From: Algoriphagus sp.
GTDB taxonomy: Bacteria > Bacteroidota > Bacteroidia > Cytophagales > Cyclobacteriaceae
Direction: 5' to 3'
NCBI GenBank assembly: GCA_023653075.1
Contig: JAMNXQ010000002.1
Location: 1-64,000, forward strand
Length of the DNA stretch: 64,000 nucleotides
Shown here piece after piece: positions 47,070 through 55,157 of the stretch; the first letter of the stretch is position 1, and every line of letters starts with the position of its first letter. The position numbers and the translations under genes were made by a program. The notes below the pieces were generated by a model that saw nothing but the letters and a program-made list of their open reading frames with translations, had not been told where the DNA came from and made no database searches.

Positions 47070-47189
47070 ATGAAACGTTTTGCCTCCCTAGCGCTAGTTG
47101 TTTTACTTTTAGCTTTGGCCTCTTGCGCATCTACCAGACCCTGTCCGGCTTATGCCAAGGAATTTACCCCTAAAAAAGGATTGAGCTAA
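47070..47189 (+). CDS. 39-residue small lipoprotein
   Basis: This short gene encodes MKRFASLALVVLLLALASC and then 20 residues. The signal peptide and lipobox (LASC, Cys19) are textbook, and the mature peptide contains CPAYAKE and ends in KKGLS. Tiny lipoproteins with a (T/P)CPxY motif occur in many Bacteroidetes (from memory, unverified). The intact frame and clear lipobox argue it is real. It lies 81 bases after the LuxE-like gene and converges on the response regulator. Function unknown. Confidence 0.75.
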   Translation: MKRFASLALVVLLLALASCASTRPCPAYAKEFTPKKGLS

Positions 47190-47204
47190 AAGAAATAGGC
47201 TTAT

Positions 47205-48362
47205 TTAATAGTCAGCATATTTTTTTACATCCTCAAGACTAAGGGTAGTCTCTCCCAAAATTACAAGTCGTTCGACTACGTTTCGTAGTTCGCGTATATT
47301 TCCAGTCCAAGGAAGTTCTTGAAGTCGCTTGAGTGCCTGATCGCTTATTTTTTTCTTGGCACTTCCATTCTCTTGCGCAATGTCTTCAAGGAATTTGTCG
47401 AGCAAAAGGGGAATGTCTTCTTTTCGATCCTTTAAAGGCGGGACATGGATTAAAATCACACTCAATCGGTGGTACAGATCTTCTCGGAACCGGCCTGCTT
47501 CAATTTCCTTTTTCAGGTCCTTATTTGTGGCTGCTAAAACTCGGACATCCACTTTGATGTCTTTGTCGCTTCCTACTCGGGTAATTAGGTTTTCTTGTAG
47601 TGCGCGTAACACCTTAGATTGTGCAGAAAGCGACATGTCTCCAATTTCATCTAGAAATAACGTTCCTCCATGTGCCTGCTCAAATTTCCCTACTCGCTGT
47701 TTGTGAGCAGAAGTAAACGATCCTTTTTCATGTCCAAATAATTCAGATTCAATCAATTCAGAAGGAATCGCTGCACAATTTACCGCCACATAAGGCTGCT
47801 CCAGACGTCTACTTTTTTCATGAATCCAATGGGCGACCAGTTCTTTTCCTGTACCGTTTTGTCCTGTAATCAAAACTCGTGCGTCCGTAGGGGCTACCTT
47901 TTCAATCGTATCCTTTACAGCTTGTAGGGCAGGGGATTTCCCGACCATATCAAATTTCTTCAAGAGCTTTTTCTTCAACACCTTGGTTTCGGTAACCAAC
48001 TGTTTTTTGTCCAAAGCATTTCGAACAGTTAGAAGCAGTCGATTGAGATCTGGGGGCTTGGAAATAAAATCAAAGGCACCTTTTTTGGTGGCTTCCACGG
48101 CTGTTTCGATAGTGCCATGAGCCGAAATCATGATAAACTCAGGGGAGCGATCGAACTGTCTGACTTGGTCCAAGACATCCATTCCATCTAAAATGGGCAT
48201 TTTTACATCACAAAGTACCAGATCCACCTCCTCGTCTTTGATCTTTTGTAAACCTTCTGCTCCATCTTGGGCTTCGATCACTTCGTATTTTTCGTACTCC
48301 AAGATTTCACGTAAGGAGGAACGAATAAATCGCTCATCGTCGATAATTAGGATTTTTGCCAT
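47205..48362 (-). CDS. NtrC-like response regulator lacking the DNA-binding domain
   Basis: The protein has 385 residues from the ATG at 48362. The frame reaches back to 48569, but that part lies inside the RNase P RNA gene. A receiver domain (1-120) has phospho-acceptor Asp52 (CDVKMP) and Lys102. An AAA+ sigma-54-interaction domain (about 139-370) has Walker A TGQNGTGKE (166-174) and Walker B GTLFLDEIGD. The sigma-54 contact loop reads GSFTSA (214-219) instead of GAFTGA. The protein ends at VKKYADY directly after the AAA+ domain, with no Fis-type helix-turn-helix. No histidine kinase gene is adjacent. Confidence 0.9.
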   Translation of the reverse strand: MAKILIIDDERFIRSSLREILEYEKYEVIEAQDGAEGLQKIKDEEVDLVLCDVKMPILDGMDVLDQVRQFDRSPEFIMISAHGTIETAVEATKKGAFDFISKPPDLNRLLLTVRNALDKKQLVTETKVLKKKLLKKFDMVGKSPALQAVKDTIEKVAPTDARVLITGQNGTGKELVAHWIHEKSRRLEQPYVAVNCAAIPSELIESELFGHEKGSFTSAHKQRVGKFEQAHGGTLFLDEIGDMSLSAQSKVLRALQENLITRVGSDKDIKVDVRVLAATNKDLKKEIEAGRFREDLYHRLSVILIHVPPLKDRKEDIPLLLDKFLEDIAQENGSAKKKISDQALKRLQELPWTGNIRELRNVVERLVILGETTLSLEDVKKYADY

Positions 48363-48380
48363 AGTTAAATCAGTAAAAAA

Positions 48381-48812
48381 GTGCAAGTCTATAAGCCGGG
48401 TTCTGTTGCAAGGTACGCTTCGAACGAATCGAAAGTTGTCTTGCTCTTGCCATTTATCTCGATCTTGGTTCACACCAAGACTCCATCGATCTACCCACCT
48501 CGGAATTCCTTTCCGAAGAAAAGATATCGAACGAGCAGCTCTTTGCCCGAGGCCTATTTGATCTTTCAACCCATAAGGTTTGCCATGCCCTCTCCATTAC
48601 TGTAGAGGCGGTGGGCTCTTACCCCACCTTTTCACCCTTTCCCCTAGAGGGGATACAAGCCAGGCTTGCACCTACCAGAGGTGGTTTGTTTTCTGTGGCA
48701 CTAGCTGTACCCTGACCGTCTCCAGTCAAAGCCCTTCCTGTTAGGAAGTATGGCGCTCTATGTTGCCCGGACTTTCCTCCCCGATACTTCGGAGCGGCAA
48801 GACGACTTGCAC
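48381..48812 (-). ncRNA. rnpB: RNase P RNA (class A)
   Basis: On the minus strand the RNA begins near 48812 with GTGCAAGTC, which pairs with GACTTGCAC at its 3' end (48381-48389), forming helix P1. The universal GAGGAAAGTCCGGGC block lies near the 5' end (complement of 48765-48780) and ACAGAACCCGGCTTATAG near the 3' end (complement of about 48388-48405). The length of about 430 bases is normal. The RNA is the catalytic part of the tRNA 5'-maturation enzyme. The response-regulator ATG is only 18 bases past its 3' end, with a T6 run between. Confidence 0.95.
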
Positions 48813-48961
48813 CTTGCAATTTACGTCAATTTTGGGGAATCGGGATGTTCTTCTACTTCAATTCAAAGATTCTTTTAATTTTTAACTAGTTTAGAAAACC
48901 TTTTTTTCAATAACCTGTTTTTAATCAGAAAGCTAACCGCTTTCCATCTTAGTGCTGGGTT

Positions 48962-48991
48962 GAGCCGCTTCGATAGGAGCGGTTCTTTTTT
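48962..48991 (+). terminator. plus-strand terminator with no plus-strand gene in front
   Basis: GAGCCGCT pairs with AGCGGTTC (one G-T pair) around an 8-base loop, followed by T6. It lies 38 bases upstream of a separate -7 element of the next gene. rnpB, on the other side, is on the minus strand, so this hairpin either ends an unrecognised small transcript or insulates the next gene. Confidence 0.7.
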
Positions 48992-49028
48992 GTACCCACC
49001 TTCTATTTTCCCTAATCCCTAATCTACC

Positions 49029-49036
49029 TATCTTTG
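49029..49036 (+). promoter_or_regulatory. -7 element of the DUF3109 gene
   Basis: TATCTTTG matches TAnnTTTG, 17 bases ahead of the ATG at 49054. Confidence 0.5.
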
Positions 49037-49053
49037 AAAAAAAACATTCCCCC

Positions 49054-49629
49054 ATGATTTTAATAGGTAATGTAGTTTTGTCTGATGACATCAAAGAAAA
49101 CTTTTTTGTTTGCGACCTAGAGGCCTGTAAAGGAGCCTGCTGTGTAGAAGGAGATGCGGGTGCTCCCTTGGAAGATGAAGAAACCAAGATTTTGGAAGAG
49201 ATCTATCCACTAGTGAAAGACTACCTAACAATAGAGGGAAGAAATGTGATCGAATCTCAGGGAACTTGGGTGATTGACAAGGATGGGGATAAAGGTACGC
49301 CTACGCTTGGAGATAATCGGGAGTGTGCATATGCGCTGTACGATGAGCGTGGGATCTTAAAATGTGGAATTGAACAAGCCTATTTGGATGGCAAAATTTC
49401 TTGGAAAAAACCTATTTCCTGTCACCTCTACCCCATACGCGTAACAAAGTACGATCAGTACGATGCCTTGAATTACGATCGCTGGCACCTCTGTGATCCT
49501 GCTTGCCAGCTCGGTAAAAGTCTTCAAGTTCCCCTGTATGCTTTTTTAAAAGATGCCCTTATTCGCAGGTATGGAGAAGATTGGTACGCAGAATTGATGG
49601 AAGATATTGAAGGACCTAAGCAGAACTAA
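49054..49629 (+). CDS. DUF3109 family cysteine-rich protein
   Basis: The protein has 191 residues. Conserved cysteines occur in [22 protein letters not shown] near the start, then [25 protein letters not shown] and [11 protein letters not shown], a pattern like the YkgJ-type metal or Fe-S cluster family. The function of DUF3109 is not established. It is cytosolic by sequence, is transcribed alone from a near -7 element, and overlaps the convergent SGNH hydrolase gene by 14 bases at their 3' ends. Confidence 0.9.
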   Translation: MILIGNVVLSDDIKENFFVCDLEACKGACCVEGDAGAPLEDEETKILEEIYPLVKDYLTIEGRNVIESQGTWVIDKDGDKGTPTLGDNRECAYALYDERGILKCGIEQAYLDGKISWKKPISCHLYPIRVTKYDQYDALNYDRWHLCDPACQLGKSLQVPLYAFLKDALIRRYGEDWYAELMEDIEGPKQN

Positions 49630-50347
49630 GGTTAATTTTTACGGCTGTAGGGTTCAGTTTTTCAAAAGCCAATTCGGCAATTTTTTGGTAGCCCAAATCC
49701 GAAGGATGTACACCGTCTGCAGAAAAGAATTCGGGCTGGAGATTTATGGGGATTTCCTGATAAATCACTTTTGAGTGGCTTGCTGCGATTTTTTTTAGTT
49801 CCGCTTGTAAATAATTCCGTTGCATCTGAAGGAAGAATTGCATTTTTTTCGAAAAGGAAGGGAATAGATGAACGGGAGGGATTGCAGCTAAGTAAATCCA
49901 TTGGGAGGATGTAGCTAGCTGAATTTGATGAATCAAGTTCTCCAACTCCTTTTTGAATGCATCTGGGTTAGTCAAAAGAAAACAATCATTTGCACCCAAA
50001 AAAAGGATGATCCCCTTGAATTTTCGTGTTTGCTCTTGGCGATGCTGGTAAAACAGTGAAAGTGCTTCTTTGGCTCGTAATCCTTTTTTACCGATGGTTT
50101 CAATTTGATAGGATTCTCCTAGGAGGCGGTGAAAGTTTCCAGCCAAGGTATGCGCAGGTGAACTAGCACCCACACCCGCAACTGTGGATTCCCCGAGTAG
50201 TAAAATGTGCTTGTTGCCTTGGCCCAATGTGAGTAAGGAGGATTGGGAGGGAAGATTTGGGCTTGTTTTTCGGATTTGTTGGGCTTGGTAAACTAAAAAT
50301 GGAATCCAGGGAATGAGGCGTAGCTGAAAAAACCAGTAAGGAGCCAT
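49616..50347 (-). CDS. SGNH/GDSL-type hydrolase
   Basis: The protein has 243 residues. Block I reads [12 protein letters not shown] (Glu in place of the usual Asp of GDS, Ser nucleophile), block III reads GANDCF and block V is [10 protein letters not shown] with the Asp-His pair. The Ser-Asp-His set is thus complete. An N-terminal aromatic/hydrophobic stretch (about 1-22, [21 protein letters not shown]) may be a membrane anchor. It should be an esterase or acyl hydrolase of unknown target. It starts directly at the stop of the SUI1 gene (TAAATG junction), so it is the last gene of usp-SUI1-SGNH. Confidence 0.88.
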   Translation of the reverse strand: MAPYWFFQLRLIPWIPFLVYQAQQIRKTSPNLPSQSSLLTLGQGNKHILLLGESTVAGVGASSPAHTLAGNFHRLLGESYQIETIGKKGLRAKEALSLFYQHRQEQTRKFKGIILFLGANDCFLLTNPDAFKKELENLIHQIQLATSSQWIYLAAIPPVHLFPSFSKKMQFFLQMQRNYLQAELKKIAASHSKVIYQEIPINLQPEFFSADGVHPSDLGYQKIAELAFEKLNPTAVKINLSSA

Positions 50348-50701
50348 TTATCCCCCAACCTTTTTTGCACCATACCCTGCCTGAATCAATACCTGCAGCA
50401 CCTTGTCCCGATGTTCTCCTTGGATCAATATTTCGCCGTCTTTGGTAGATCCACCTACGCCGCACTTGTTTTTAAGAAGTTTACCCAATTCTTTTAAATC
50501 TTCTTCAGCGCCTACAAAGCCTTCGATTAGGGTCACTTGCTTTCCCGCTCTTGATTTTTTATCCAAAAGCACGCGTAGTTTCTGTTGGGAAGGTGGAAGG
50601 GTGTCCTGAGCCTCCTCTTCTCCAAAATTGTAGTCGAAAGAATCAGCAGTAGAGAAAACGATACCGTCTCTTTTTTTCCAATCGTTCGTTTTTTTACTCA
50701 T
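50348..50701 (-). CDS. SUI1/YciH-type translation initiation factor-like protein
   Basis: The protein has 117 residues from the ATG at 50701; a longer frame would run into the UspA gene. The SUI1 (eIF1-like) fold is recognised in [62 protein letters not shown]. Bacterial YciH is thought to affect start-site fidelity under stress. It sits between a universal stress protein (23-base gap) and an SGNH hydrolase (no gap), so a stress-linked operon is possible. Confidence 0.92.
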   Translation of the reverse strand: MSKKTNDWKKRDGIVFSTADSFDYNFGEEEAQDTLPPSQQKLRVLLDKKSRAGKQVTLIEGFVGAEEDLKELGKLLKNKCGVGGSTKDGEILIQGEHRDKVLQVLIQAGYGAKKVGG

Positions 50702-50724
50702 GCAATTTGAAAGTTGTCTTGGGT

Positions 50725-51591
50725 TTAAGCTTTCAAAGAGGGGGTCTTCAAAGTCCAAACGGGTCGCTTGGAGTGATTGACCACATCCTCTGCAATGCTA
50801 CCTGTAAGCAGGTGCAGAATGCCTGTTCTCCCATGGGTGGTCATTGCAATTAAATCTGCCTCAATATCGTCAGCAAATTCAAGAATTCCAGCTTCTTCGG
50901 AGAGTGAATTGTAAATCTGAGTAGGAATGTCCTGAAATTTAAATTCATGTATAAACTTTTCGAGAAGGGAGGAGGCCTCTCTACTTGTTTTAAAGTCCCC
51001 GGGTGTATTGACAAATACAAAATAAAACACTGCATCAAAGATCTGTTGCATATTTTTGATTCGAGAAGCCACTAGAGAATCTAATTCTTGAAAGTTGGAG
51101 GCAAATACCACTTTTTTAAGTTGGTTAGGATCTGTTTCTCCCTTGATGGTAAGTACTGGGCAAGTGGCATGACGGACGATTTTTTCGGCATTACTGCCTA
51201 TCCAAAACTCTTCCCAACCTGAAGTCCCAGAAGATCCCATGACGATTAGATCCGGTTTTTTCTCGGCAATCACCGAGGAAATTTCTCTAAACATATTTCC
51301 AACTTGAATCAGGGCGTCCATGGTATACCGTGGAGAACTGAATTGATCTGAAATTCGAGCCAAATCCTTCTTTCGTTGTTCGATAAGTTCTTGAAAAAAA
51401 ACCTGACTTTGGTAATCAGAAAGAAGATCTAGGCCTCCACCTAAGGTCCCAACAGTTGCATTCAGTGGGTATTCCACCACGTGCACTAGACTGATATGTA
51501 GGTTGACGTAGGTGGTAGAAAGCTTGGTTGCAAAACCTAACGCATACGTAGCTTCCTTTGAAAAATCAAATGGGACTAGGATATGAATCAT
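50725..51591 (-). CDS. universal stress protein, tandem UspA domains
   Basis: The protein has 288 residues with two UspA domains (about 1-150 and 155-285). Domain 1 ends with VMGSSGTSGWEEFWIGSNAEKIVRHATCPVLTI and domain 2 with AMTTHGRTGILHLLTGSIAEDVVNHSKRPVWTL. Both resemble the GxxGxxxxxxxxxGS nucleotide-binding loop, with domain 1 starting GSSGTSG and domain 2 THGRTG. It is cytosolic and should have a regulatory, ATP-binding role under stress. It leads usp-SUI1-SGNH. Confidence 0.93.
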   Translation of the reverse strand: MIHILVPFDFSKEATYALGFATKLSTTYVNLHISLVHVVEYPLNATVGTLGGGLDLLSDYQSQVFFQELIEQRKKDLARISDQFSSPRYTMDALIQVGNMFREISSVIAEKKPDLIVMGSSGTSGWEEFWIGSNAEKIVRHATCPVLTIKGETDPNQLKKVVFASNFQELDSLVASRIKNMQQIFDAVFYFVFVNTPGDFKTSREASSLLEKFIHEFKFQDIPTQIYNSLSEEAGILEFADDIEADLIAMTTHGRTGILHLLTGSIAEDVVNHSKRPVWTLKTPSLKA

Positions 51592-51661
51592 AAGTTCTAG
51601 CGTTTAGAAAACCAAGGTAACTTTTTTCCCTGCGCTAAAACAGGACTTTTGTCAGCTTTTC

Positions 51662-52570
51662 TTAACTAATCAAGCCAATCCCAAAAAGTAGGGTCCAAAC
51701 TAAGGTACTGAGCGCCATTTGCTTGAGGTAAGGATCTGTATCGGTAGCGGTACTTGCCTTCTGTATCCCTTTTCCAATGGAATACATCCAAGGAAAGGTG
51801 AGGCAAGCCAGTAGTGAACTGTAAGATGCATCAAGCCAAGCAAACCCAAACAATGCTAGGTAGGCCACAGTAATTAAAGTCCAGTGATAGGTAAGGGCTT
51901 TTGTTCTTCCGATTCGCACGGGAATGGAGCGCTTGCCAGCAAGTCGATCCGAGTCAATGTCTCTAATATTATTGATATTCAAAACAGCCGTACTAAAGCA
52001 TCCCAAGCCTATTGCAATCAAAAAGACCATGGGCTCAGCTTGTAAACTATTCAGGAAGTAGGTGCCAAAAACACCCACTAATCCAAAGAAAATAAATACC
52101 GAAATATCACCTAATCCAGCGTATCCATAAGGATTCGATCCTGAAGTGTAGCGGATGGCTGCCCAGATAGCAAAGAGTCCTAAGGCTAGGAATCCTAAAA
52201 AAAAGGGCCAATTGGGCAGTACTAGGCAGAGGAGGAGAAGGCCAGTGACCAAAGAAAGTCCTCCGAAAAGATACATCGCGCGCTTCATCTCTGGCAGGGA
52301 AATCAATCCAGATTGAACCGCTCGAATGGGGCCTTTTCGGGCTGAAGAATCAGCCCCATGGATGCTGTCTCCGTAATCGTTGGCTAGGTTGGATAAAATT
52401 TGGAGAAATACGGTAGTCAATGAAGCCAATGCGAATACCTCCCAACGGAAGGCATCTTGCCATTTCGCCAAAAAAGATCCTGCTAAAATACTAGCAAGAG
52501 CTAGGGGTAAGGTACGAAGCCTGACCGCGTGTAGCCAGGCTTCTTTTTTGGATTGAATTTCTCTTTTCAA
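51662..52570 (-). CDS. menA: 1,4-dihydroxy-2-naphthoate polyprenyltransferase
   Basis: The protein has 302 residues and about eight or nine membrane helices of the UbiA superfamily. The first Asp-rich motif is NLANDYGDSIHGAD and the second is NINNIRDIDSD. The opening WLHAVRLRTLPLALASILAG is typical of MenA. It prenylates dihydroxynaphthoate to demethylmenaquinone in the inner membrane, for menaquinone synthesis. It is last in argS-gpx-menA, 13 bases after gpx. Other men genes are not here. Confidence 0.93.
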   Translation of the reverse strand: MKREIQSKKEAWLHAVRLRTLPLALASILAGSFLAKWQDAFRWEVFALASLTTVFLQILSNLANDYGDSIHGADSSARKGPIRAVQSGLISLPEMKRAMYLFGGLSLVTGLLLLCLVLPNWPFFLGFLALGLFAIWAAIRYTSGSNPYGYAGLGDISVFIFFGLVGVFGTYFLNSLQAEPMVFLIAIGLGCFSTAVLNINNIRDIDSDRLAGKRSIPVRIGRTKALTYHWTLITVAYLALFGFAWLDASYSSLLACLTFPWMYSIGKGIQKASTATDTDPYLKQMALSTLVWTLLFGIGLIS

Positions 52571-52583
52571 GGAAAGCAGTTAA

Positions 52584-53171
52584 TCAAGGAGTAATCAGGC
52601 TCAAAATTTCTTCGTCCATAGGTTTCACGGAAGAAGGGAAAAATTTGACCAATTCTCCTTTTTCATTGATGAAGTACTTGCAAAAATTCCAGCTAGGCTC
52701 CTGGTTGTTCCAACCATTCAAACTGGCATCGGAAAGCCATCTGTACAGCGGGTGCTTATCAAATCCTTTCACGGAAATTTTCTCAAACATAGGGAAAGTA
52801 ACTCCGAATTCCGTGGAGCAGAATTCTTTGATTTCTTCATTGGTACCAGGCTCCTGACCACCGAAATTGTTGGCTGGGAAGCCAAGAATCAAAATATCGT
52901 CCCCATGCTGAGCATACAACTCTTGGAGTTGGGCATATTGCTTCGTGTAGCCACACTTGGAAGCCACATTCACCAAAAGTAATTTCTTTCCTTTGAAAGA
53001 GGCAAAGTCAACTTCTTGCCCATTGATATCTTTCATCTTAAAATCGTAAAAGGAACTTTCCATGGTTTGGTCGTAAGAAGGGTGGAGATCTGTTGTGTCA
53101 GCAGGTCGATCTAAGGACGTGCCGCATGCCAATAAGGCTAGGCTGAGGGAAATTAGGACTGTTTTCATCAT
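52584..53171 (-). CDS. lipoprotein glutathione peroxidase-family peroxidase
   Basis: The protein has 195 residues. A lipoprotein signal peptide ends at Cys16 (ALLAC), so the enzyme should sit in the periplasm or on the membrane. The core holds NVASKCGYTKQY with peroxidatic Cys73 (Cys in place of Sec), FPANNFGGQEPG with the catalytic Gln, and WNFCKYF with the Trp. It reduces peroxides, probably with a thioredoxin-like donor. Its first codon overlaps the argS stop by one base (TAATG), so translation is coupled to argS. Confidence 0.93.
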   Translation of the reverse strand: MMKTVLISLSLALLACGTSLDRPADTTDLHPSYDQTMESSFYDFKMKDINGQEVDFASFKGKKLLLVNVASKCGYTKQYAQLQELYAQHGDDILILGFPANNFGGQEPGTNEEIKEFCSTEFGVTFPMFEKISVKGFDKHPLYRWLSDASLNGWNNQEPSWNFCKYFINEKGELVKFFPSSVKPMDEEILSLITP

Positions 53172-54961
53172 TACATTCTTTCAGGAACTTGTATACCTAT
53201 CAAACTCATTCCTCTTTTTATTGTTTTGGCTGTTTGCGAAGAAAGCGCTACCCTAAAGGATTGGAGTTGGATGTCTTTCTCGTGGAAAATGGGAAGTTCC
53301 GCATAGAATCGGTTGTACTCCTTGGCCAAGTCAAAGAGGTATTGCGCAAGAATAGCTGGGGAGTATTCCTCAGCGGCTTGCTTAATTTTTCGCTCAAAAT
53401 CGTTCAATAGTTGAATCAAGGCTGCTTCTATTTCTGCCAGTTCAAGTATTCCAGCAAAACTATCTGCCGAAAGATCTACTCCGATTTGTTCTGCTTTTCT
53501 CAAAATGGCTGCAATACGGGCATGAGAATATTGAATAAATGGACCTGTGTTGCCTTGGAATTCGATGGATTCTTGTGGGTTGAATAGCATGCGTTTTTTA
53601 GGATCCACCTTTAGCAAGAAGTACTTAAGGGCTCCCATTCCTAAGATTTCATACAGCTCCTTGGCTTGAGTCTCCGTAAATCCTTCAATCTTTCCAAGCT
53701 CTTTGGTGTGCTGGGCAGCAGTCTCCACCATTTCTTCCATCAATTCATCCGCGTCCACTACTGTACCTTCTCGGGACTTCATCTTGCCTGTGGGAAGGTC
53801 CACCATGCCATAGGAAAGGTGGTACAAGCCAGGACCATAGGATCGCCCAAGTTTGCGCATGATTTTGAACAAGACATCAAAATGGTAATCCTGTTCATTC
53901 CCAACTACATACACCGATTTATTGATTTGGTAATCTTGATACTTTAAATCAGCGGTACCCATATCTTGGGTGATGTATACCGAGGTGCCGTCACCTCTTA
54001 ATACCAGTTTTTCATCCAATCCCTCCTCTGTGAGATCTACCCAAACCGATCCATTTTCTTTTTTGAAAAATACGCCTTTGCCTAGTCCTTCTTCTACAAT
54101 GTCTTTGCCAAGCAGGTAGGTGTTGGATTCGTAATAGGTCACATCAAAATCCACTCCCATCCGTTGGTAGGTGGCGTTGAATCCTGCATATACCCAGCCG
54201 TTCATTTGATTCCAAAGTGCAATCACTTCCGAATCCTGGTCTTCCCATTTGCGGAGCATTTCTTGAGCTTCGAGTAGGAGCGGAGCGTTTTTCTTGGCTT
54301 CCTCTTCGGTTTGTCCTGACTCCATCAAACTTTTTTGCTGTGCTTTGTAATGCATGTCAAAAAGCACGTAATATTTTCCTGCCAGGTGATCCCCTTTAAG
54401 TCCGGAGGCAGTAGGCGTTTCGCCATTTCCAAATTGCTGGTAAGCTACCATGGATTTGCAGATGTGGATTCCACGATCATTGACCAGGTTGGCCTTGATG
54501 ACCTCGTAGCCAGCAGCTTTTAGGAGTTCTGCAACGGAATATCCAAGAAAATTATTTCTGAGGTGGCCGAGGTGCAAGGGTTTGTTGGTATTGGGAGAGG
54601 AATACTCTACCATGACCTTTTGCCCATTGCTTGGAAGCTGTCCAAAGTTGTTGGAGGTATATACTTGTCTGAATAAACTGATCCATTCCTCCTGTGCAAC
54701 TACCAGATTCAAAAATCCCTTGACCACATTGAAATCCTTCACAGCGGCCACATGTGTTTTCAAGTAGCTACCCAGTTTGGCTGCCGTCGCTTCAGGACTC
54801 AATTGGGATTGTTTCAAAAAAGGGAAGACCACGAAGGTGTAGCTCCCCTCAAACTCTTTTTTGGTGGGAGCCAAACTGAGTTGATCAAGTGCAACGGTCG
54901 TTTGGAAGCAGGAAGTAAAAGCATCTTGGATGCCTTGAAGTATGGAATCTTGAAAATTCAT
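53171..54961 (-). CDS. argS: arginyl-tRNA synthetase
   Basis: The protein has 596 residues. The N-terminal Add-1 domain (about 1-110) is followed by the class I core with the HIGH-type motif NKPLHLGHLRN, preceded by VEYSSPNTNK. GKMKSREGTVVDADELM stands in for the KMSKS loop, as in many ArgS. A C-terminal DALR anticodon-binding domain ends in GIQVPERM. It charges tRNA-Arg. It heads argS-gpx-menA. A possible -7 element TAAATTGC (minus strand, 54968-54975) lies just upstream, the same octamer as before rnpB (48816-48823). Confidence 0.97.
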   Translation of the reverse strand: MNFQDSILQGIQDAFTSCFQTTVALDQLSLAPTKKEFEGSYTFVVFPFLKQSQLSPEATAAKLGSYLKTHVAAVKDFNVVKGFLNLVVAQEEWISLFRQVYTSNNFGQLPSNGQKVMVEYSSPNTNKPLHLGHLRNNFLGYSVAELLKAAGYEVIKANLVNDRGIHICKSMVAYQQFGNGETPTASGLKGDHLAGKYYVLFDMHYKAQQKSLMESGQTEEEAKKNAPLLLEAQEMLRKWEDQDSEVIALWNQMNGWVYAGFNATYQRMGVDFDVTYYESNTYLLGKDIVEEGLGKGVFFKKENGSVWVDLTEEGLDEKLVLRGDGTSVYITQDMGTADLKYQDYQINKSVYVVGNEQDYHFDVLFKIMRKLGRSYGPGLYHLSYGMVDLPTGKMKSREGTVVDADELMEEMVETAAQHTKELGKIEGFTETQAKELYEILGMGALKYFLLKVDPKKRMLFNPQESIEFQGNTGPFIQYSHARIAAILRKAEQIGVDLSADSFAGILELAEIEAALIQLLNDFERKIKQAAEEYSPAILAQYLFDLAKEYNRFYAELPIFHEKDIQLQSFRVALSSQTAKTIKRGMSLIGIQVPERM

Positions 54962-55157
54962 GGTTTTGCAATTTACCCAGAGAAAGCATCATGGTATCTG
55001 TGTCATTGGATTCGATACAGCTTTTGCAATCACTTGGTGGAGCGAATTTAAGTCGGCTTCTTGTAAAAAGCCGCACTGGATCACATTTTAAATAAAAAAT
55101 GGTTTGAAAAATGGTTTGAAAGTAAGGAGGAGTGCTTGGGCAGCCCCCCTTTTTAGA

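Noticed and set aside
47055-47204. Frameshifted helix-turn-helix after the response regulator
   Set aside because: No frame downstream on the minus strand shows a Fis-type HTH, and the space is taken by the small lipoprotein gene.
48363-48569. Possible 69-residue N-terminal extension of the response regulator
   Set aside because: It lies inside RNase P RNA; the conserved receiver start MAKILIIDDE is at 48362.
55052-55073. CGGCTT/AAGCCG hairpin upstream of argS
   Set aside because: Neither strand shows a T-run after it and there is no gene end for it to serve other than arginase, which is 80 bases away on the minus strand and ends lower. Not called as a terminator.
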